Counted from the stretch's first letter, positions 1-13,900 are shown. The stretch is DNA of 64,000 nucleotides from Sisyra terminalis (GCA_958496175.1 OY292280.1:8556001-8620000); one strand, 5' to 3'. Notes: generated by a model not told the origin, from the sequence alone. Numbers and translations are program-made.

Positions 1-982
1 TTTTAGGGATGATTTTTTTTGTTTAATTTCTATTCTATTAAAAAATTTAGGGTGGAAATTTGTTTTCATATATATGGCGTGGTGATTGAAACGCGTTAGG
101 GGATGATCTGTAGATGTATTTAAGAACATCTTGGAAATGGCAAAGCAATTTTTTTTTAATATTTCAAAAATTGACAAAAAAAATAAGAAATATATTTTAA
201 CATAAATACAAGTTTTTAATTTCGAAAAAAAAATGGTTTGTGTTCATCAGGAACTTAGTTTTATTTTACCTGAAAAAATAGAAGAATTTTAGTCACTCAA
301 TATACCAAAGTCGGTGTACGTAACTCGAGTTACGTAATCACTATAAATCAAAAACATAGTAAAGAACAAACTTTAAAATTCGGATTTTTTATACATTGTA
401 CTGGTAATTTGAATCAAAATTGGCAATTAAAAATCTTGTTTCCACTTGATTGAAAATAGGGGTTGAAATTTTTAAGGGATGAATTTTTTTTTCATGGTAT
501 CATTTAAAGATTTTGGTTGGGAATCTATTTTGAAATGTGACGCGATGATAAGAAGTTTGGGGATGATTTATGGTGTATATGAGATCGTCGAATAAATGTT
601 AAAATACATTTTATTTATATTTAATATTTCGAAATTCGCCAAAAAAAATAAATATATTTTTTCTTAAATAAAAGCTTTTAACTTGGAAAAAATGTTTTTT
701 GGAAAAAATTTTCCATGTTTAGTTACTTGGTTTTATTTTAATTAAATACAATTAGAAGAACTTCACTCAATATACGTAAATCGGGGTACGTAAATCGAGT
801 AACGTATTCACGATAAATCTCAAATATTGTAAAGAACGAATTTTGAAATTGTTTTACTATGCGCTGATTATTTCCACCCAAATTTGCCTATTAAATAGTG
901 AATTCAAATCTTGTTACCACCTGCTTTAAAATTAGGGGATGAAATTTTTAAGGGATGATTTTTTTTATTTATTTTTTATGGA
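1..982. repeat. ~470-base tandem repeat, two copies and the start of a third
   Basis: The string AGGGATG followed by a T-run recurs at about 5, 475 and 951, a period near 470, and the sequence between these anchors aligns along its length. Each unit holds a block near its end in which TACGTAA-type words are arranged as near-palindromes (318-339 contains an exact 18-base palindrome). An inverted partner lies at 2345-2712. No coding potential is visible. Probably terminal or subterminal parts of a DNA transposon. Confidence 0.7.
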
Positions 983-993
983 AATGGTTAGCT

Positions 994-1250
994 TAACAGG
1001 AGTTACGGAGTGATCCAAACTACTTGATGACCACTGATGAAGATTGCTTGGCAATCGAAATACGAATCTGGGCAATACGTCACGAATATTTTTGTTTGAA
1101 CTTCTGTTCAAATTTATGTTTGTGGTATGATTTTTATATATTATTGTATTAAATTATACTACATAAATTGGACTGCAATATATCTTATATATTGTATACA
1201 CAGTATAACTGTTCAAAGTCAGCGAAAAAATCTTATTTTGATTTTGAGAT
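994..1250 (+). mobile_element. Penelope-like repeat, family A (with hammerhead core)
   Basis: About 250 bases beginning AGTTACGGAGTGATCCAAAC, followed by the hammerhead-like core (listed separately), then TTTGTTTGAACTTCTGTTC and an AT-rich tail ending in AACTGTTCAAAGTCAGCGAA. The same unit recurs at least a dozen times in the window in both orientations. Placement with Penelope-like elements rests on the hammerhead core, which that group is known to carry; no reverse transcriptase of the group is present here. Confidence 0.6.
1022..1082 (+). ncRNA. Hammerhead ribozyme-like motif, type I
   Basis: The sequence can be laid out as stem I 5' strand ACTTGATGACCA, core CTGATGA, stem II GATTGC-TTG-GCAATC, core GAAA, a two-pair stem III with a four-base loop, then the cleavable C before TGGGCAATACGTCA, which pairs back with stem I through an internal loop. 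The layout matches the type I hammerhead consensus except for one extra A between the CTGATGA core and stem II. Activity is inferred, not shown. Confidence 0.55.
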
Positions 1251-2344
1251 ATTTATGTGCTTTTTTTTTGAATTATAAATATTTTAATTTTGGGGTTGGT
1301 TGATGAAATAAACCGGCAAAACCGACAGTAATGGTTAAATCATTTTATATTCCCCATACTATTCGGCTGGAGCGTTAGCTGGGGGTTGGCGTTAAACAGT
1401 GGTGCGTTCAAAAAAGAAAAGCCACCCTGTTGTTTTCGCGTTAATTTCATGGAAATTGCATCGTTATAGGGTTCTTGTGTTTAACAAAAAAAAAATGAAA
1501 AACTCGATCTTTTTTCGCTGATAAAGATCGTTAGGAAAATGCATTTTATTAGCTTAACGGGGAAATGTTATTATGGAATCATCCCTTAATCTAGATGAAC
1601 ATTTTTAAGACGGTTTAAAATCGAACGTCTGCTTCGAAACGAATAATGTTGTCTTGAGCCCATCGGACTTTAATGGGGGATGTTTAATCAGATTATAAAA
1701 AGAGTTGATTGTCAAGTTTGTTACTTCGTTTTTTTTTTTCCATTTTCCGTTGAGTTTACAGGGGGAGATTGTTGGGAAAAATAAAAATATTTTCACAATA
1801 GGGGGTTTGTGTTATGATCATGTCGTTTGATCGTTTACGAAAATATTTTTAGGGGTTGAATTGACATTGGTATTCAGTGCGGATAGGAATGGTTCTGGGT
1901 GCGGAACTTAAAAACGTTGTGGCGAAACCGGGGGAGTGAAATCATCCCCTACAGGTGACGACCACGTGGCTACCATCTCACATCATATCCGAGTTTTTTT
2001 TTCTTTGCCCCTCGTTATTGTTGGAGGCTACTGGAAGAAATTGGGATTTTAACAGATGAAGTATGTGGAGGGGTGGCAAGTGAGTCGCTTGGGGGTGGTG
2101 GAGCGTGTTTGTCGTTCACATATTTCATATGCGCGATGTGCTGTTTTGGCCTCGGCTACATGGCAATATTATTTCCATATTTTTCACATAATGTGTTCCT
2201 GTATATGCCCTTTATTTCATGGGACATCAGGATAATGCATTTTCACATTTTATCATTCATTGCGACACGGTATTCTATCCCGATGCGCGTAATTTACTAC
2301 TGACACTGAAGACAGCGATCGCGGGCTTTAACATTTCCAAGACG
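1251..2344. other. Non-coding stretch, no recognisable gene
   Basis: AT-rich with some GC-richer patches. Short open frames (for example 2073-2303) have no recognisable domain. It lies between the direct and inverted copies of the 470-base repeat, so it may be the interior of a transposon, but no transposase was seen. Confidence 0.4.
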
Positions 2345-2712
2345 TTCTCATATACATCATAGATCATCCCCTAACGCCATCTAATCATCACGCCATATAT
2401 CAAAACAGATTCCCAACCAAAATCTTTTAATGAATGAAAGCTAAACCTTCTTTTCATAAAAAAAAACATCCCTTAAAAATTTCAACCCCTAATTTTAATC
2501 CAGGTGGTTACAAGATTTTAATTCAATATTGAATAGACAAATTTGGTTTAAATTACCAGTGCATTGTAAATCAATTCCGGTTTTTAAAGTCTATTTTTAT
2601 AATGTTAAAAATTTATCGTGATTACGTAACTCGATTTACGTACTCCGATTTACGTATATTGAGTGAATCAAATTCTTCTAATTATATTTACTTAAAATAA
2701 ATCCCTGTTACT
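2345..2712 (-). repeat. Inverted partner of the 470-base repeat
   Basis: Read on the - strand it aligns with units at 1-982, including the CATCCCTTAAAAATTTCAAC junction and the TACGTAA-rich block at 2620-2670. It may mark the opposite end of a single ~2.7 kb element. Confidence 0.65.
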
Positions 2713-3184
2713 GATGCACACACCCCTTACTGGGTCAGCTTCCAACTTCAATAAAGAGTTGATTAAAAACTAAAAATAACCGTGAATGTCTTAAATCCAA
2801 AAAGGGTCCCAAATTTGAAAATTTTATTCTGTCATTGATTTTTCTTAAACTTTCTTGATTGTTAGTACCTCTATCAGTTGTTCTATTTAATTTCAAATGA
2901 TCTAATATTATTTATGATTTGAACTCTGTTATCTTTAACAGTACCAAGTTGTTAGCGTATATAAAACTTTTAATGAATCTTTTGTTTCTTGGAAACTTCT
3001 GCGTTTTATTTCGATAAAAAGTCATTATAAATTATTAAAAAGATAGAAAATTATGCAGTTTTCATGAAAAAATCCTGTTCCCATCTTTGCGGTCTTGGTA
3101 CTTTCATCATTTATTCCCTACACGTTGCAATATGAATTATGTATCCTTTTCTTTTGATTGATTTCATTTTTTTTTTCAAGTTAG

Positions 3185-3680
3185 TAAATGAGGTTCCAAC
3201 AGTTATACTGGATGTTAGGTAGGAGCTCTAAACTTCCCCTTGAGAATAAACTACTTATATACAAAGCAGTAATAGTGGCAATCTGGTCGTACGGTATTGA
3301 GCTGTGGGGCTCTGCCAGCAAGTCAAGCATTAAATTAATCGAGGCCACCCAATCAAAGACCCTGAGACAGTTGGCAGATGGTCCATGGTATGTCACAAAT
3401 GAGACTCTCCGAAGAGACTTACACTTCTCATCAGTCTCCGACTCCATTACCGTACGTACCACCAATCATTTTGGAAAGTTGAGTCAACACTCAAATCCCC
3501 TGATTCCACCACTTTTGGAGCACCAACATGAAAGAAAAGTGCCTAGTGATCAAGTAGAGGCATAGGGAGATTCCTCCACTGGGAGTGATCTCCATCACGT
3601 CAGCTCCGGTCATCAAATCGGATTATAGGACCTAGATCCTGATGACCGATTTATATATATATATATATATATATAAAGTT
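3185..3680 (+). pseudogene. Jockey-type LINE, 3' fragment (RT C-terminus and 3' tail)
   Basis: A frame at 3188-3565 encodes the C-terminal part typical of Jockey-clade ORF2, with the recognisable block LIYKAVIVAIWSYGIELWG followed by the region around PWYVTNETL. The catalytic YADD part of the reverse transcriptase is absent, so this is a severely 5'-truncated copy. A short 3' untranslated part ends in a TA microsatellite (about 3652-3675) that may be the element's tail. It is non-functional. Confidence 0.75.
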
Positions 3681-4089
3681 AGTAAATTCTTGTAAAATTC
3701 CTAGTTCAGTCTCAGTAGCCTTTCAGGAATCATTATTTTTCTCTTCCTTAATTGATCTACAACATAGTCTATGAGTCCATGGTGCTGGTAGGCATAGAGT
3801 TGGAAACTACTGGTTCCGATCATTTTTTCTTGTAGATGTAACAAATAAAAATAGGGTTCTGTATAATTAGTCGCCAATTATTAGTGTACCAAAGTAAAGA
3901 GTATTAAATTCGAAAGATTTCCAAGAATTTTGATCCAGGAATCTTTGAGCAAATATATCATTTAGGTATCCTAATTTATACCGGATGTTCATTGATGTGA
4001 AATCATAGGACTATAAGCTTAAATGCGTATTTTGTACATAACTGTGTTTACCTTTGACTCAACTAGCAAAAAGAGTAAGTCTATTTTAG

Positions 4090-4740
4090 GTGTATTACTC
4101 ACCTGGTAAGGGTGGGAAAAGGAAAACTATTCCTCCTTTGTTAAAAAAAACGATTTTATCTCATATCTCGGACTTTACCTCGATAAAAGACTTACCTGGA
4201 GAACCCATACAGCAAAAAAGAGAACCCAAACCATGCAGAGGTTCAAACAGTTATACTGGCTTATGGGAAGGAAATCCATAATGTCTTTGGAAAATAAACT
4301 GATCCTATACAAGGCCATAATAGTTCCGATATGGAGCTATGGGATTAAATTATGGGCTTGTGCCAGCAAATCAAGCACCAAAATGATCCAAAGATGTCAG
4401 TCAAAAATTTTATTAGCGGTGGTATGTCACCAACGATATGCTGCATAAAGACCTGCACATATGTCCGATCTCAGAAATGGTCAAACAAAAAAGTGAAACT
4501 CACTTTATAAGACTGATGGACCACACAAATCCGTTGATGGGGTCACTTCAAAAGCACTCAACCATTAGAAGACTGAAATCAAAAAGAACTCCATATGAGC
4601 TGACATCAAAGTAGCAGGAAGATGTTCCACTGGGAACTTCTTCATCAAGCCATTTGGAGCTCAAGAGCTCCAGCCAAGACAACACATTAGCTCATAGTTT
4701 GCACTAACTGATTTTTAATTTTAAAAAAAATATCCTGTTT
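4090..4740 (+). pseudogene. Jockey-type LINE, second 3' fragment, frameshifted
   Basis: Related to the fragment at 3185-3680. One frame gives YLDKRLTWRTHTAKKRTQTM, a typical segment just upstream of the tail, then LILYKAIIVPIWSYGIKLWA; the frame breaks near 4420 and the coding sense continues in another frame to about 4613. The A-rich stretch near 4720-4730 may be the poly-A end. The two copies are diverged, so they are separate insertions or an old duplication. Confidence 0.72.
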
Positions 4741-5186
4741 CACTACCAATTTTTGCTCTGGAATCAAGGGATAAAGTGTTCGAATTATGAAATATTTATG
4801 AATTCCTAGGATACTAATCACAAAAAAAAAATATTAGAAAGGATTTCAATATACTTATGAATATGCTTATAGGATACATTCCTGGATATTATTGATGCAA
4901 TTACTGTTTTAAGTAATGACAGAAAATATGAACTGGGAAAAAAATGATCTTTTAGGTCTTATTTACTGTCTATTTATGGTTTGGAATCAACCCAATTCTC
5001 TAGGATCCATTAAAGTAACACAACATTCATAGGAATCCTGCCAAAGTTTATTCCAGAAATAAACTGGTCCGATTAAAATATAAGGAAAATCCCAGTGAAC
5101 AACCGTTTAGATTAGGAAGAGATAATTCCTAATCGATTTCATTTTCTGGGTTTGGTTATACTTAAGATAATAATTAGGAGTAAGGA

Positions 5187-5348
5187 GCCAATTGGTGGTC
5201 GAGTAGTCTACATGGCCGTTCCAAAACTAGTAGGTGTCGGGTTCGAATTTCGTTTCGAGCAAATTTTCGATATTTCTTGATTTACGAATTTTTATTAATC
5301 CTTAAGTCGTTAAAGACCTTGGTAGTTATAAACTGACGGAAAATAAGT
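5187..5348 (+). mobile_element. tRNA-derived SINE, diverged copy
   Basis: Starts GCCAATTGGTGGTCGAGTAG, a degraded box A of a tRNA-Ser/Leu-like head, then a box B-like GGGTTCGAATTTC, the family body with GTCGTTAAAGACCTTGGTAG and a short A-rich end. The promoter boxes identify an RNA polymerase III-type SINE rather than a tRNA gene. Confidence 0.75.
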
Positions 5349-7870
5349 TTAAATGAAAATAAAGAAGGGATACAATAGAAGAATCCTTGGAGATATCTAC
5401 AATAGTTTCTGAATGTGTAAAGAAAAAAAAACAGAGGATCTAGAAATCTATCAACAGGATACTATGGTCTGCGGACATAACTTTTTTATGGGTCAATATT
5501 TTCACATTAAGATTGCCCTCCAGATAAAATATTATCTGGAGGATAAGGAAAACATTTGTATTTTCTCCTAAGGCTTGAGGTATGTGTAGGCTTTATCTAG
5601 CAGATAAATTTGTATTTATAAGTTACCATATGGAAACAGCTTTTCTGTTAATGCGTGAAAATTCCAACTCTTATATGGTACAAAAGCTCGATTTAATGTA
5701 GAAAATTAGGAGTCAAGGAAATCACTTTTGAATTTAGGTGACTTTAGATGACCGAAACTGAATGAAATGCAGAAAAATCCAGGGAAAAAAATTATCACTT
5801 TTCAAAGCTCGCAGCTTTTACAGAGTAAACAGTTAAAACAAATGCATTCGACAAAAAAAAAACAATTTGACTTTTAAATTTCACTTAGAAACGAGATGAT
5901 AAAAGGGCTTAAAAGCTCAATAAGTGACGGTTGGAAATCAAGAGACTTCAGAAGTGGTAACACTTGACACCCGAACAGGAGGAAAATGAAGGAAAAAAAA
6001 AGTTTATTTTGTTATTCATTTTTTTTTTTGGTGCATTTGTTTCGTGTGAACTAGCGGGACAATGGGGAGGGGGTGGAATTGCGAGCTTTCTGATCTAATA
6101 AAATTTAAAAATTCAGATTCCAGAGGGATGGCGATACGGGCGCGGAATATTGATGGGCCTCGCGAAAAAGCTGCCGAGCTTTTCCCGTACATCCGATTCG
6201 TTTTTATTAATTTATTATTGGATCATGCTTTGTATTATAATACGTATCCACCAATATGTTAGGTGCAGTGACGGTGGAAAAACAGCCCCCTTATTGACAC
6301 CGCGCCTAAACCCTTATTTGATTTTTTCATTTTATTACGTGTGGAACGGAAAATTTAAATTTCGCTCAAAAGTTGTCGTTTTTTTTTTCTTTTCGAATGA
6401 ATAAACGTTAGTTCGCTTAAACGCGAATATAACAATCGCATTCGAATATATTCACACCCCATCATCCCTCATCGATCTGGTGTCTTTTTTTTGCGTCCCC
6501 TTACATCATTATCACGTCCCCTTCTGTGTCATTGCGACAATTACAAAACAAAGGGCGGAATATTTTCGATTTTTATAATACTCGCAGAAATCTATAAGGG
6601 GTGATATACGCATCCCTTATTTTTTTTACTTTGCCAAGTTATAATAGTCTTAATAATAAAATTATGACAAGATAAATTAAAAAAGCTTTAGAGGATGAAA
6701 ACGTAGCGATGGGTAAACGTTGAGGTTAATATTCAAAAGGTTTTCACGTAACTAATAAAGTTTTCCCGTACAGGACACAAACGAATGCGATTTAAATTTT
6801 GATTATATTTTCGCGTCGCAGGAAAATTCTAACGGCTGTCTACCAAGTCCCACAAATTGGCAAGACTTCTTGAGGCTTGCCAGGTTTTAATTATATTAAG
6901 TTAAAGGTAAGGTGTTCAGTGAATCGCGACCGAGCTTACGAAAAGCTCACTTCCAAACCGCCACCATTACCCCCACCCCCACCACCACCCACCCACTCAC
7001 CAGCGCCACCATGCGGAAAGCTCAAGGCTGACAATCGACCCCTTTTCTTTATCTTATTCATCTATGTCTCCGATTTCATATTCGGTTGTGTTTTGAGAAA
7101 TGTGTCCCGGGGAATGGGTGCAGGGGTTCGGGCTCAATACGCTTGTCTCGTTCCTTTTTTCTTATCCATTTCATCCCCTAATCAACGGAATGCGTCGCAA
7201 GCTTTCGCTCCAACACTAATTACTTTAGTCTCACCGCATATTTAATAATAATCTACTGAACACATGAAACAACATGGAACGACCAACGATGTTCAACCCT
7301 GAGGGTGAGATTATCATGTAGTCGCGCCCCAAAAAAATCAAATTACCATTCAAATTTTTCTGGCCCTCAAATTAATCGCCTCACAAAATACTAGTGCAAA
7401 AATTCCGAAAATATTTTCCCATAAAAAATTATCAAAATCAACAATTTGAAACCTTTTATATTCAAAGATCAATTGGACTGCCCCTTTAAACATGAAGATT
7501 ATTGTACGTGTCCTGCTCAACCAATGATAATATAATCGCTTTGTGGTAACTTAAAAACCAGGCATGTGCAATCATCTTTATTTTATCTATGAATCATGAG
7601 AAAATAACCTACCATAGTTAGTTATAGATTATAACCGACTATTAGTCATTCAAAAATTAAAATATTTCGAAAAAGAATTTTTGAATGACTCCAATTTAAA
7701 ATACGCAAAATTGATATTACATACACCTGATAAAATAAGTGGTATTTCATGTGAACTACCTCCAAGCAGAGCCGATCCTTCTACTGAATACTGTAGAACT
7801 CTACTATGAATACCACCAAAGATAAGGTCAAGTTGGAGTGAGTTTCAGGTCATAATGGTATTAAGAGTAT
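5349..7870. other. Non-coding stretch with a GC-richer, pyrimidine-biased patch
   Basis: No gene recognised. 6040-7250 is GC-richer than its surroundings, with a C-rich run at 6955-7010 that gives a spurious proline-rich frame. It does not look like the TE families around it, so it may be conserved non-coding sequence or a regulatory region. That is inference only. Confidence 0.35.
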
Positions 7871-9195
7871 AATTTTAATAGGAAGATCCTCCGCATCGCA
7901 GTTTTGTATTTTTTTCTCAGTCCAATAGAAAAAAATTCATACCTCATCATTTATCGAGTGTATAGAAAAATGTTCTCAAAGAATTTTTTAGGAAATTTAA
8001 TACTCTACAAAAAAGGTATTCTAAATTTTTTCCGTAAGCCTCACCATTTGAAAGATACTAAGAATTTAATTTTGATTATTTTATGACAAATTTCATTTTT
8101 GTTTATGAATTTTATAACTCGACAATAAATGACTCTTATAAAATGCGCAATACAAACTTTTGTTGGAAATTAACTGCTCTATAAAAATGGTTTTTATATT
8201 TTGGCGATTAAATTAACCCTTCAAAAGATATTCATCATCAAACTTTCATGTGTACGGGTTTTAAAAATTTTTGATGAGATATTCGAAAAATTTCTATTTA
8301 ATTTATAATTTTTGAGAAAATTTACACGAATTTTAGTTTTTATCAATTGAGAAACTTCAAAATATTTTTCAATTTTTTTTTTATGCTTAGGTATATTTGT
8401 CTCCATTTAAAAAAAAATAAATTGTACTTTATTTATCGCTTAGTTAAATATTTATTAATAAAAAAAGTAAAGTTTTCATTGTACATATATTATGATATAT
8501 TTCAGTATTAGAGAAAAACAATGTCCAAGTAGTTTTAAAAAAGTTTATTATTTCAATTTTCAAACAAGTTTTTGTTACAAGTTGGGTAGTTTTTTCGATG
8601 CTCTTTGACAACTTGCCATAAAAATTGAAATTTTCCCTAGGATTGTGATTTCTAATGATTAAAAATGAAATTTTTAGAATAATTGAAGAAAAAATTTTGA
8701 AAATAAAACTCAAATAATACTTACATTAATGACAAAAAATGAAATTTATATGAAAATTATAAATTAAATTGAAATTTTTCGAATATCTCATCAAAAACTT
8801 TTAAAATCCGTACACATGAAAGTTTGATGATGAATATCTTTTGAACGGTTAATTTAATCGCCAAAACATAACAAGCCATTTTTATAGAGCAGTTAATTTC
8901 CAACAAAAATTTGTATTACACATTGTATAAGAATCATTTATTGTCGAGTTATAAAATTCATAAACAAAAATTAAATTTGTCATAAAATAATCAAAATTAA
9001 ATCCTTAATATCTTTCAAATGGTGAGTCTTACGGAAAAAATATAGAATGCCTTTTTTGTAGAGCATTAAATTTCCTAAAAAATTCTTTCAAAACATTTTT
9101 CTGTACAATCGATAAATGATGAGATATGCATTTTTTTCTATTGGACTGAGAAAAAAATACAAAACTGCGATGCGGAGGATCTTCCTATTAAAATT
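7871..9195. mobile_element. Long hairpin (foldback) element 1
   Basis: Two inverted arms of about 440 bases (7871-8310 and 8755-9195) surround a ~440-base AT-rich loop. The outer ends match as AATTTTAATAGGAAGATCCT and its complement, followed by CTCCGCATCGCAG. Inside the arms is the family motif around CTCTACAAAAAAGG. No protein-coding gene is supported in the loop. Non-autonomous TE with a long inverted repeat; superfamily uncertain. Confidence 0.85.
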
Positions 9196-10592
9196 AAGAG
9201 CTCATACTTGGTGAGAATTTTTTTAAGGTGTCTAGCAACCCATTTTTCCGTGTCACTAGTAAAAAAAAATAATCGATTTTTTTGACCCACCCTACTGAAT
9301 ATTATCTTAAAAAAAATGACGTCTTTTTCATCTCTCCGCCCCCTTGTTATATCCATCATTTTCGTAGATGACCTTATTATGTGGGTGCCTCTTTAAAAGT
9401 GTAAGAGATGCTCAAGAAATGTCCTTAGAAAACTATCTTTTAAATAGATCAAATTATTTTAAATAAGTTTCCCTTTTTAAATGGGGACCCCCCCCCCGTT
9501 TGAGTATGGCCTTATTAAGGGGGGCGCAGCCTCCATTAACCGTCGGGCAAATAAACATTGCATTTAAGCGGAAAAATAGTGTATTTGTGTTATTATCAAA
9601 ATTATTTTGTAAATGTTATTTTTGTTGAATGAATTGCGAAAGTTTGTTTAGGGATGGAAATGTACATATAAAAGATTTATGAAAGCGCGTTCGCTATGTG
9701 TATTTATCCATTATATGCGAAAGCTCGTTTACGAAAAGCTTGGAAAACGAAAATGAAAATGAAAATGAAAAAAAAAACCATATGATTCGTTCAAATTGAA
9801 TTATGCCTCGTTGTTGTTACTGTTGGCGCCAAAGAGTTAATAGGGGATTAGGGATCGAGATGGCACGAGGGTTGAAAACAGTGATAAGGTGGTCGACACA
9901 TGGATTTTACATGGACGCAAAGGTTTCATAACAACCCCTGACACGAGTAAATAAAATTATTTATTTACGTCTGGCACATTGTCTCGTTTTGGAAATTTGT
10001 AAAATATCGGGTGCGAAAACAGCGGGCAAGGATTTCTATGCACTCGACAATAAGGGTGCATATTCCCTCGGGAACAACACAGATAGCTCATCAATAATTA
10101 AATTAATTTGACAGTGACTGCTACGCCAAATTGTTTTCAATGCTATTGGAAAATAAGATACATTAGTAACATTCTCAGACAGGTAATAGGGGAGTTGGGG
10201 GAAGAATGGGTCGAGGCATGAGGGATGGTAACCGAGAAAGTATTACTCATAAAACTGTTGACAAAAATACCCACATTGAGCACTCTTACTATCAAAAACG
10301 ATATATATCCTTACTAATATTACTAACGCGAAAGTTTGTAAGAATGGATGAATATATGGACGTTTGTTACTCTTTCACGCAAAAACTACTTAAATGATTT
10401 TGATGATACTCTACAATAATATAGCTTATACATCAGAGTAACGTATAGGCTATACTTTATGAAAGTATAGTGGAAATTGTTGAAAATATAACGATAAGTG
10501 TTAAGTAAGTACAAAAAAATTCTGCCATCTGCGAGTTATTTATGCGTGGCCTGCAAAAACCATTAGAGTTACAAAATAAGATTTAAAACTGT
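9196..10592. other. Non-coding stretch
   Basis: No gene or clear repeat recognised. 9838-10080 is GC-richer and not obviously TE-derived. Short frames such as 10206-10397 have no recognisable domain. Confidence 0.35.
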
Positions 10593-10984
10593 TGTAACAA
10601 AAAAGGACGAAGTTTATCTCTCCTTGTGTCATGCCGGCACGTGATTGGCTAAGTGATTTCTTTCTTTCTCATACCAATGCGAATGCACATAGAATATTCT
10701 AGAAACGTCCGGCAAATGGGAGAACATTCTAGAACGTTGGGTTGTGGTATACAAGGGTCTAAGTTTCGGGTGGGAGTTCAGTTCAGTTTTGAATTTCTGT
10801 TTACGTTACAACAAAGCGATTGTTATTTTATTGTGGTTTTGACTATAAGCAATTATTGTCATTTGATTGTTGTTGTAAAAAACGTTAATAAACTGATTGG
10901 TGAGTTTGAAACGACTATTTATTTCCAAAGAAATAAAAGAACTTATAACGCGAACTCAATACAGTTTTGAGACGTCACGTTACA
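10593..10984 (+). mobile_element. Solo LTR with heat-shock-type promoter, copy 1
   Basis: A 392-base segment bounded by TGTAAC and GTTACA (TG...CA termini), with imperfect 4-base flanks CTGT/CTAT. Inside, in order: a CCAAT-like ATTGGCT near 10643, heat-shock element arrays GAATATTCTAGAA (10692-10704) and GAACATTCTAGAACGTT (10722-10738), a weak TATA-like site, and an AATAAA-containing stretch near 10931. It aligns with 33615-34062 in the opposite orientation. No internal retrotransposon coding region is adjacent, so it is a solo LTR. Confidence 0.7.
10690..10740 (+). promoter_or_regulatory. Heat-shock element cluster in solo LTR 1
   Basis: Inverted GAA/TTC pentamers repeat as GAATATTCTAGAA and GAACATTCTAGAA with about 17 bases between them, the layout bound by heat-shock factor trimers. 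Confidence 0.65.
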
Positions 10985-13900
10985 CTATGTTAATAGCACA
11001 TTGGCTTACATATGGGACATTTCATGTGAAGCGGACAGAGAAAAAAAAGTGATGTTCTGAAATTTGTTCCTATTTGGCATAATTGTATTTCTAGTAGGTA
11101 TGAATGTGGATACAAAATATTTTTTTCGAATGGTGATTATTTACCTAGTTATACGCTTTTACAGAATTGTCGTTTTTGAAATTCGTATTTTTTGGAAAAA
11201 AAAATTTCGATTTAAATTTTTTTTTTAAATTTTAAATATGGCGGTTTAAATAGAAAATTAATTGTTCTTTCTAAATAAAAAATAAAACTGGCAATTTTTT
11301 TTTAATATACAAAACCGGAAGTAAGCTTTTCAAATTAGAATTTTAGTAATTTTGACCATTTTGATATTTGATTTTTTTACTTCAAAATATAGCCAAAAGT
11401 ATACTTATGATAAACCAGAAGTTTCATAATGGGATCTGCAATAGTTTAGGAGATAGAGGAATTAAAGTACTATTTTTTAAGTTACTTATACTTTCAAATA
11501 TAAGTTTGAGTTGATGAAATTGGGAAAATGTTTTCCTTATACGATGCAGATATACAATAAAAAAAGGTTTTTGAAAATTCCTCCCCTAAAAGAGAGAAAA
11601 ATGGTGGCAAAGTTTGTACGGTGGAACGTCTAACAAACAATCGAAATTTTAAATTTCATAATCAAAGTACCGTTTTTGACGAAACGTTTAACCGCTAAAA
11701 ATAAAACAAAATTGGTTTATTATTAGAAACAAAAACTTTGGGTCTGCTTAAAAATTTAAACTCTGATTATATATATTTGAAAAACGTTATGTTAAGTTTA
11801 TAAATTAGCTTTAAGTTTTTTGGCTTTCACATATTGTAAATCTAAAAATCCCAAATACGTATTCACAAATAAAGACTATCCAATATGGTTTAATAATATA
11901 CAATTCGTGCGAGTGTACAAATTTTAATTTCACGGTAGTTTTGTTCATTGCAGTAGTGTAATAGTTTTGAGAAAAAGGGTCATTCCGGAATCGAGAAAGT
12001 GGGATGGGATTCCTACTAATATTGAAAAATCTAAACCCTTAACTTTTGATTTTTTAATGGAAGTATTTTGGAAACTTTTGATATTTTCTATTGAAGTATA
12101 GACGCTGATTGATTTACGGATTATTTGGTTCATGGTATACCTACCGTAGGTATACGCAATAGACCATACTCTTTTTAAATTTTTATAAATATTTTTTGAA
12201 AATGAATTGATCATTACATGTGTCTTTTTAAAGTCCACAAAATAGTGTTTTTAGGTATAATTATGTTTTTCGTAAAAGAAATAAGAATAATTTCCATATT
12301 GCACTACAGACAACAAATCTAAAAGGAAAATATAACCAACACCTACGTTACGCAGATGAAGTCGCGGGTATTAGCTTGTATAAGATAGCAAATCATAATT
12401 TTTTTAAGAAAATCTCTGTTTTCAAGAAAACTAACGTTTTCCTGGCCCCAAGCCAATTTCTTGGCGATTTTGTATGTTTTTCAACGAGGAAAATTCACTA
12501 ATATGCATTCAACGCGCAATTTTCTTTATTACGAAAAGTTCAAATGAACAGCATTAAAAGCTCAATCATCCCCTACCCGTTTTGGAGGTGGCTGTGTCGA
12601 GATCCCAATATAACCCAATAATTTCCCTCCATTTTCGCTGGTCGATTTTTAAAATTTTTTCTAAGCCATTCTCTGGGCAACAACCCTTCCGTCGCCCCTA
12701 TCACCCTCACACCCCCCCCCCTCAATCCCCCACCCTCTCACCGCGACCGCCTCAACCACCCCGCAAATGTTGAAATTTCTTACGCCACTATTTAGCGGAA
12801 ACGTTCGCGAATAATAAAAACAATAGCAATTAAATGTGCTGCTTCATTTATTTAACGATATTTGCCCGAGAAGAAAATTACAGTGGAAATTTCTTCGCGG
12901 AAAATGTATTTTCCACGATGTTTTTCACCGCGAGACAGGAGAATCTCTCTTAATTACCACCAGTCAAAATGATTTTCATGTTAATTCTGTTTTGTGGCTG
13001 AAAACTTTTCTTGATTACTTGTAGTTTAAAGTTTTCCCACCCCATCACACCCAGAAAAATTATCATTTCTTGCATTTATTCCTGTTTTTTTTTTTTGAAA
13101 CTTTTAATGCATTTTCCAAAATAGATATCATTAAAAATAAATGACACTTTTTTAGCCACTGAAAATTGGTTTTTCTTTACCGACTTAAATATATAAGGAT
13201 TAGGTTATAACTGAATAAACTTTGTTCTCAGGTATATCCAAACATTTATTGATAAATTCCGTCTTCTTTAGGCAATTGCAAATTCGTAACTTTTGTCATG
13301 TTTTAAAAAAAAAAAAACAAAACAATTAAGCCTTAATTTGGCATTGAAAATGTACAAACATTGAAAGACCAATGAAGATTCACGATTGAAAGCTGTATCG
13401 GAAACTTAACCTAGGTTTAATCGCCCCCTCAAGGGCTTGGTGAGTCAGTCTCTGAGGTTCGATGAATTCATGTAGACTTATGTATCTATAAATTTATCTT
13501 TAAATTGACTAAGAAATCAAAATATTGTTTTTCAGTTAAGAAAGGTTCGATGAATGTACCCAGAGGCGGATCTAGGATTTTTTATAGTACACAAAAGTTT
13601 CTGTTATTTTATTCATATAAAATTTAACAATTCTAATAATTTCATTTGCTTTTAAGTATGCATTGTGATGGAATCTTTACAAAACATGAAAATATTATCT
13701 GGGGAGGCATCCCCCTCCACTTAAATCAACCATTGAATGTTAACATGAAACTGGTGGGAGTTAGTACCTCCAACAAAGTTAGAATCACTGAACCAAGAGG
13801 TTAAATAACTCGTAAACTACTAATTCTTCTTACGTCATCTTTCTTTCATTATATAGTTTACTTATTTTTATACATTAAAGGCTTTGTTTAATTAAAGTAC

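Noticed and set aside
6877..7245. Proline-rich protein frame
   Set aside because: Arises from a C-rich run; no domain and no splice or start support.
8444..8713. Frame inside the loop of hairpin element 1
   Set aside because: Low-complexity AT-rich translation, no similarity to any transposase.
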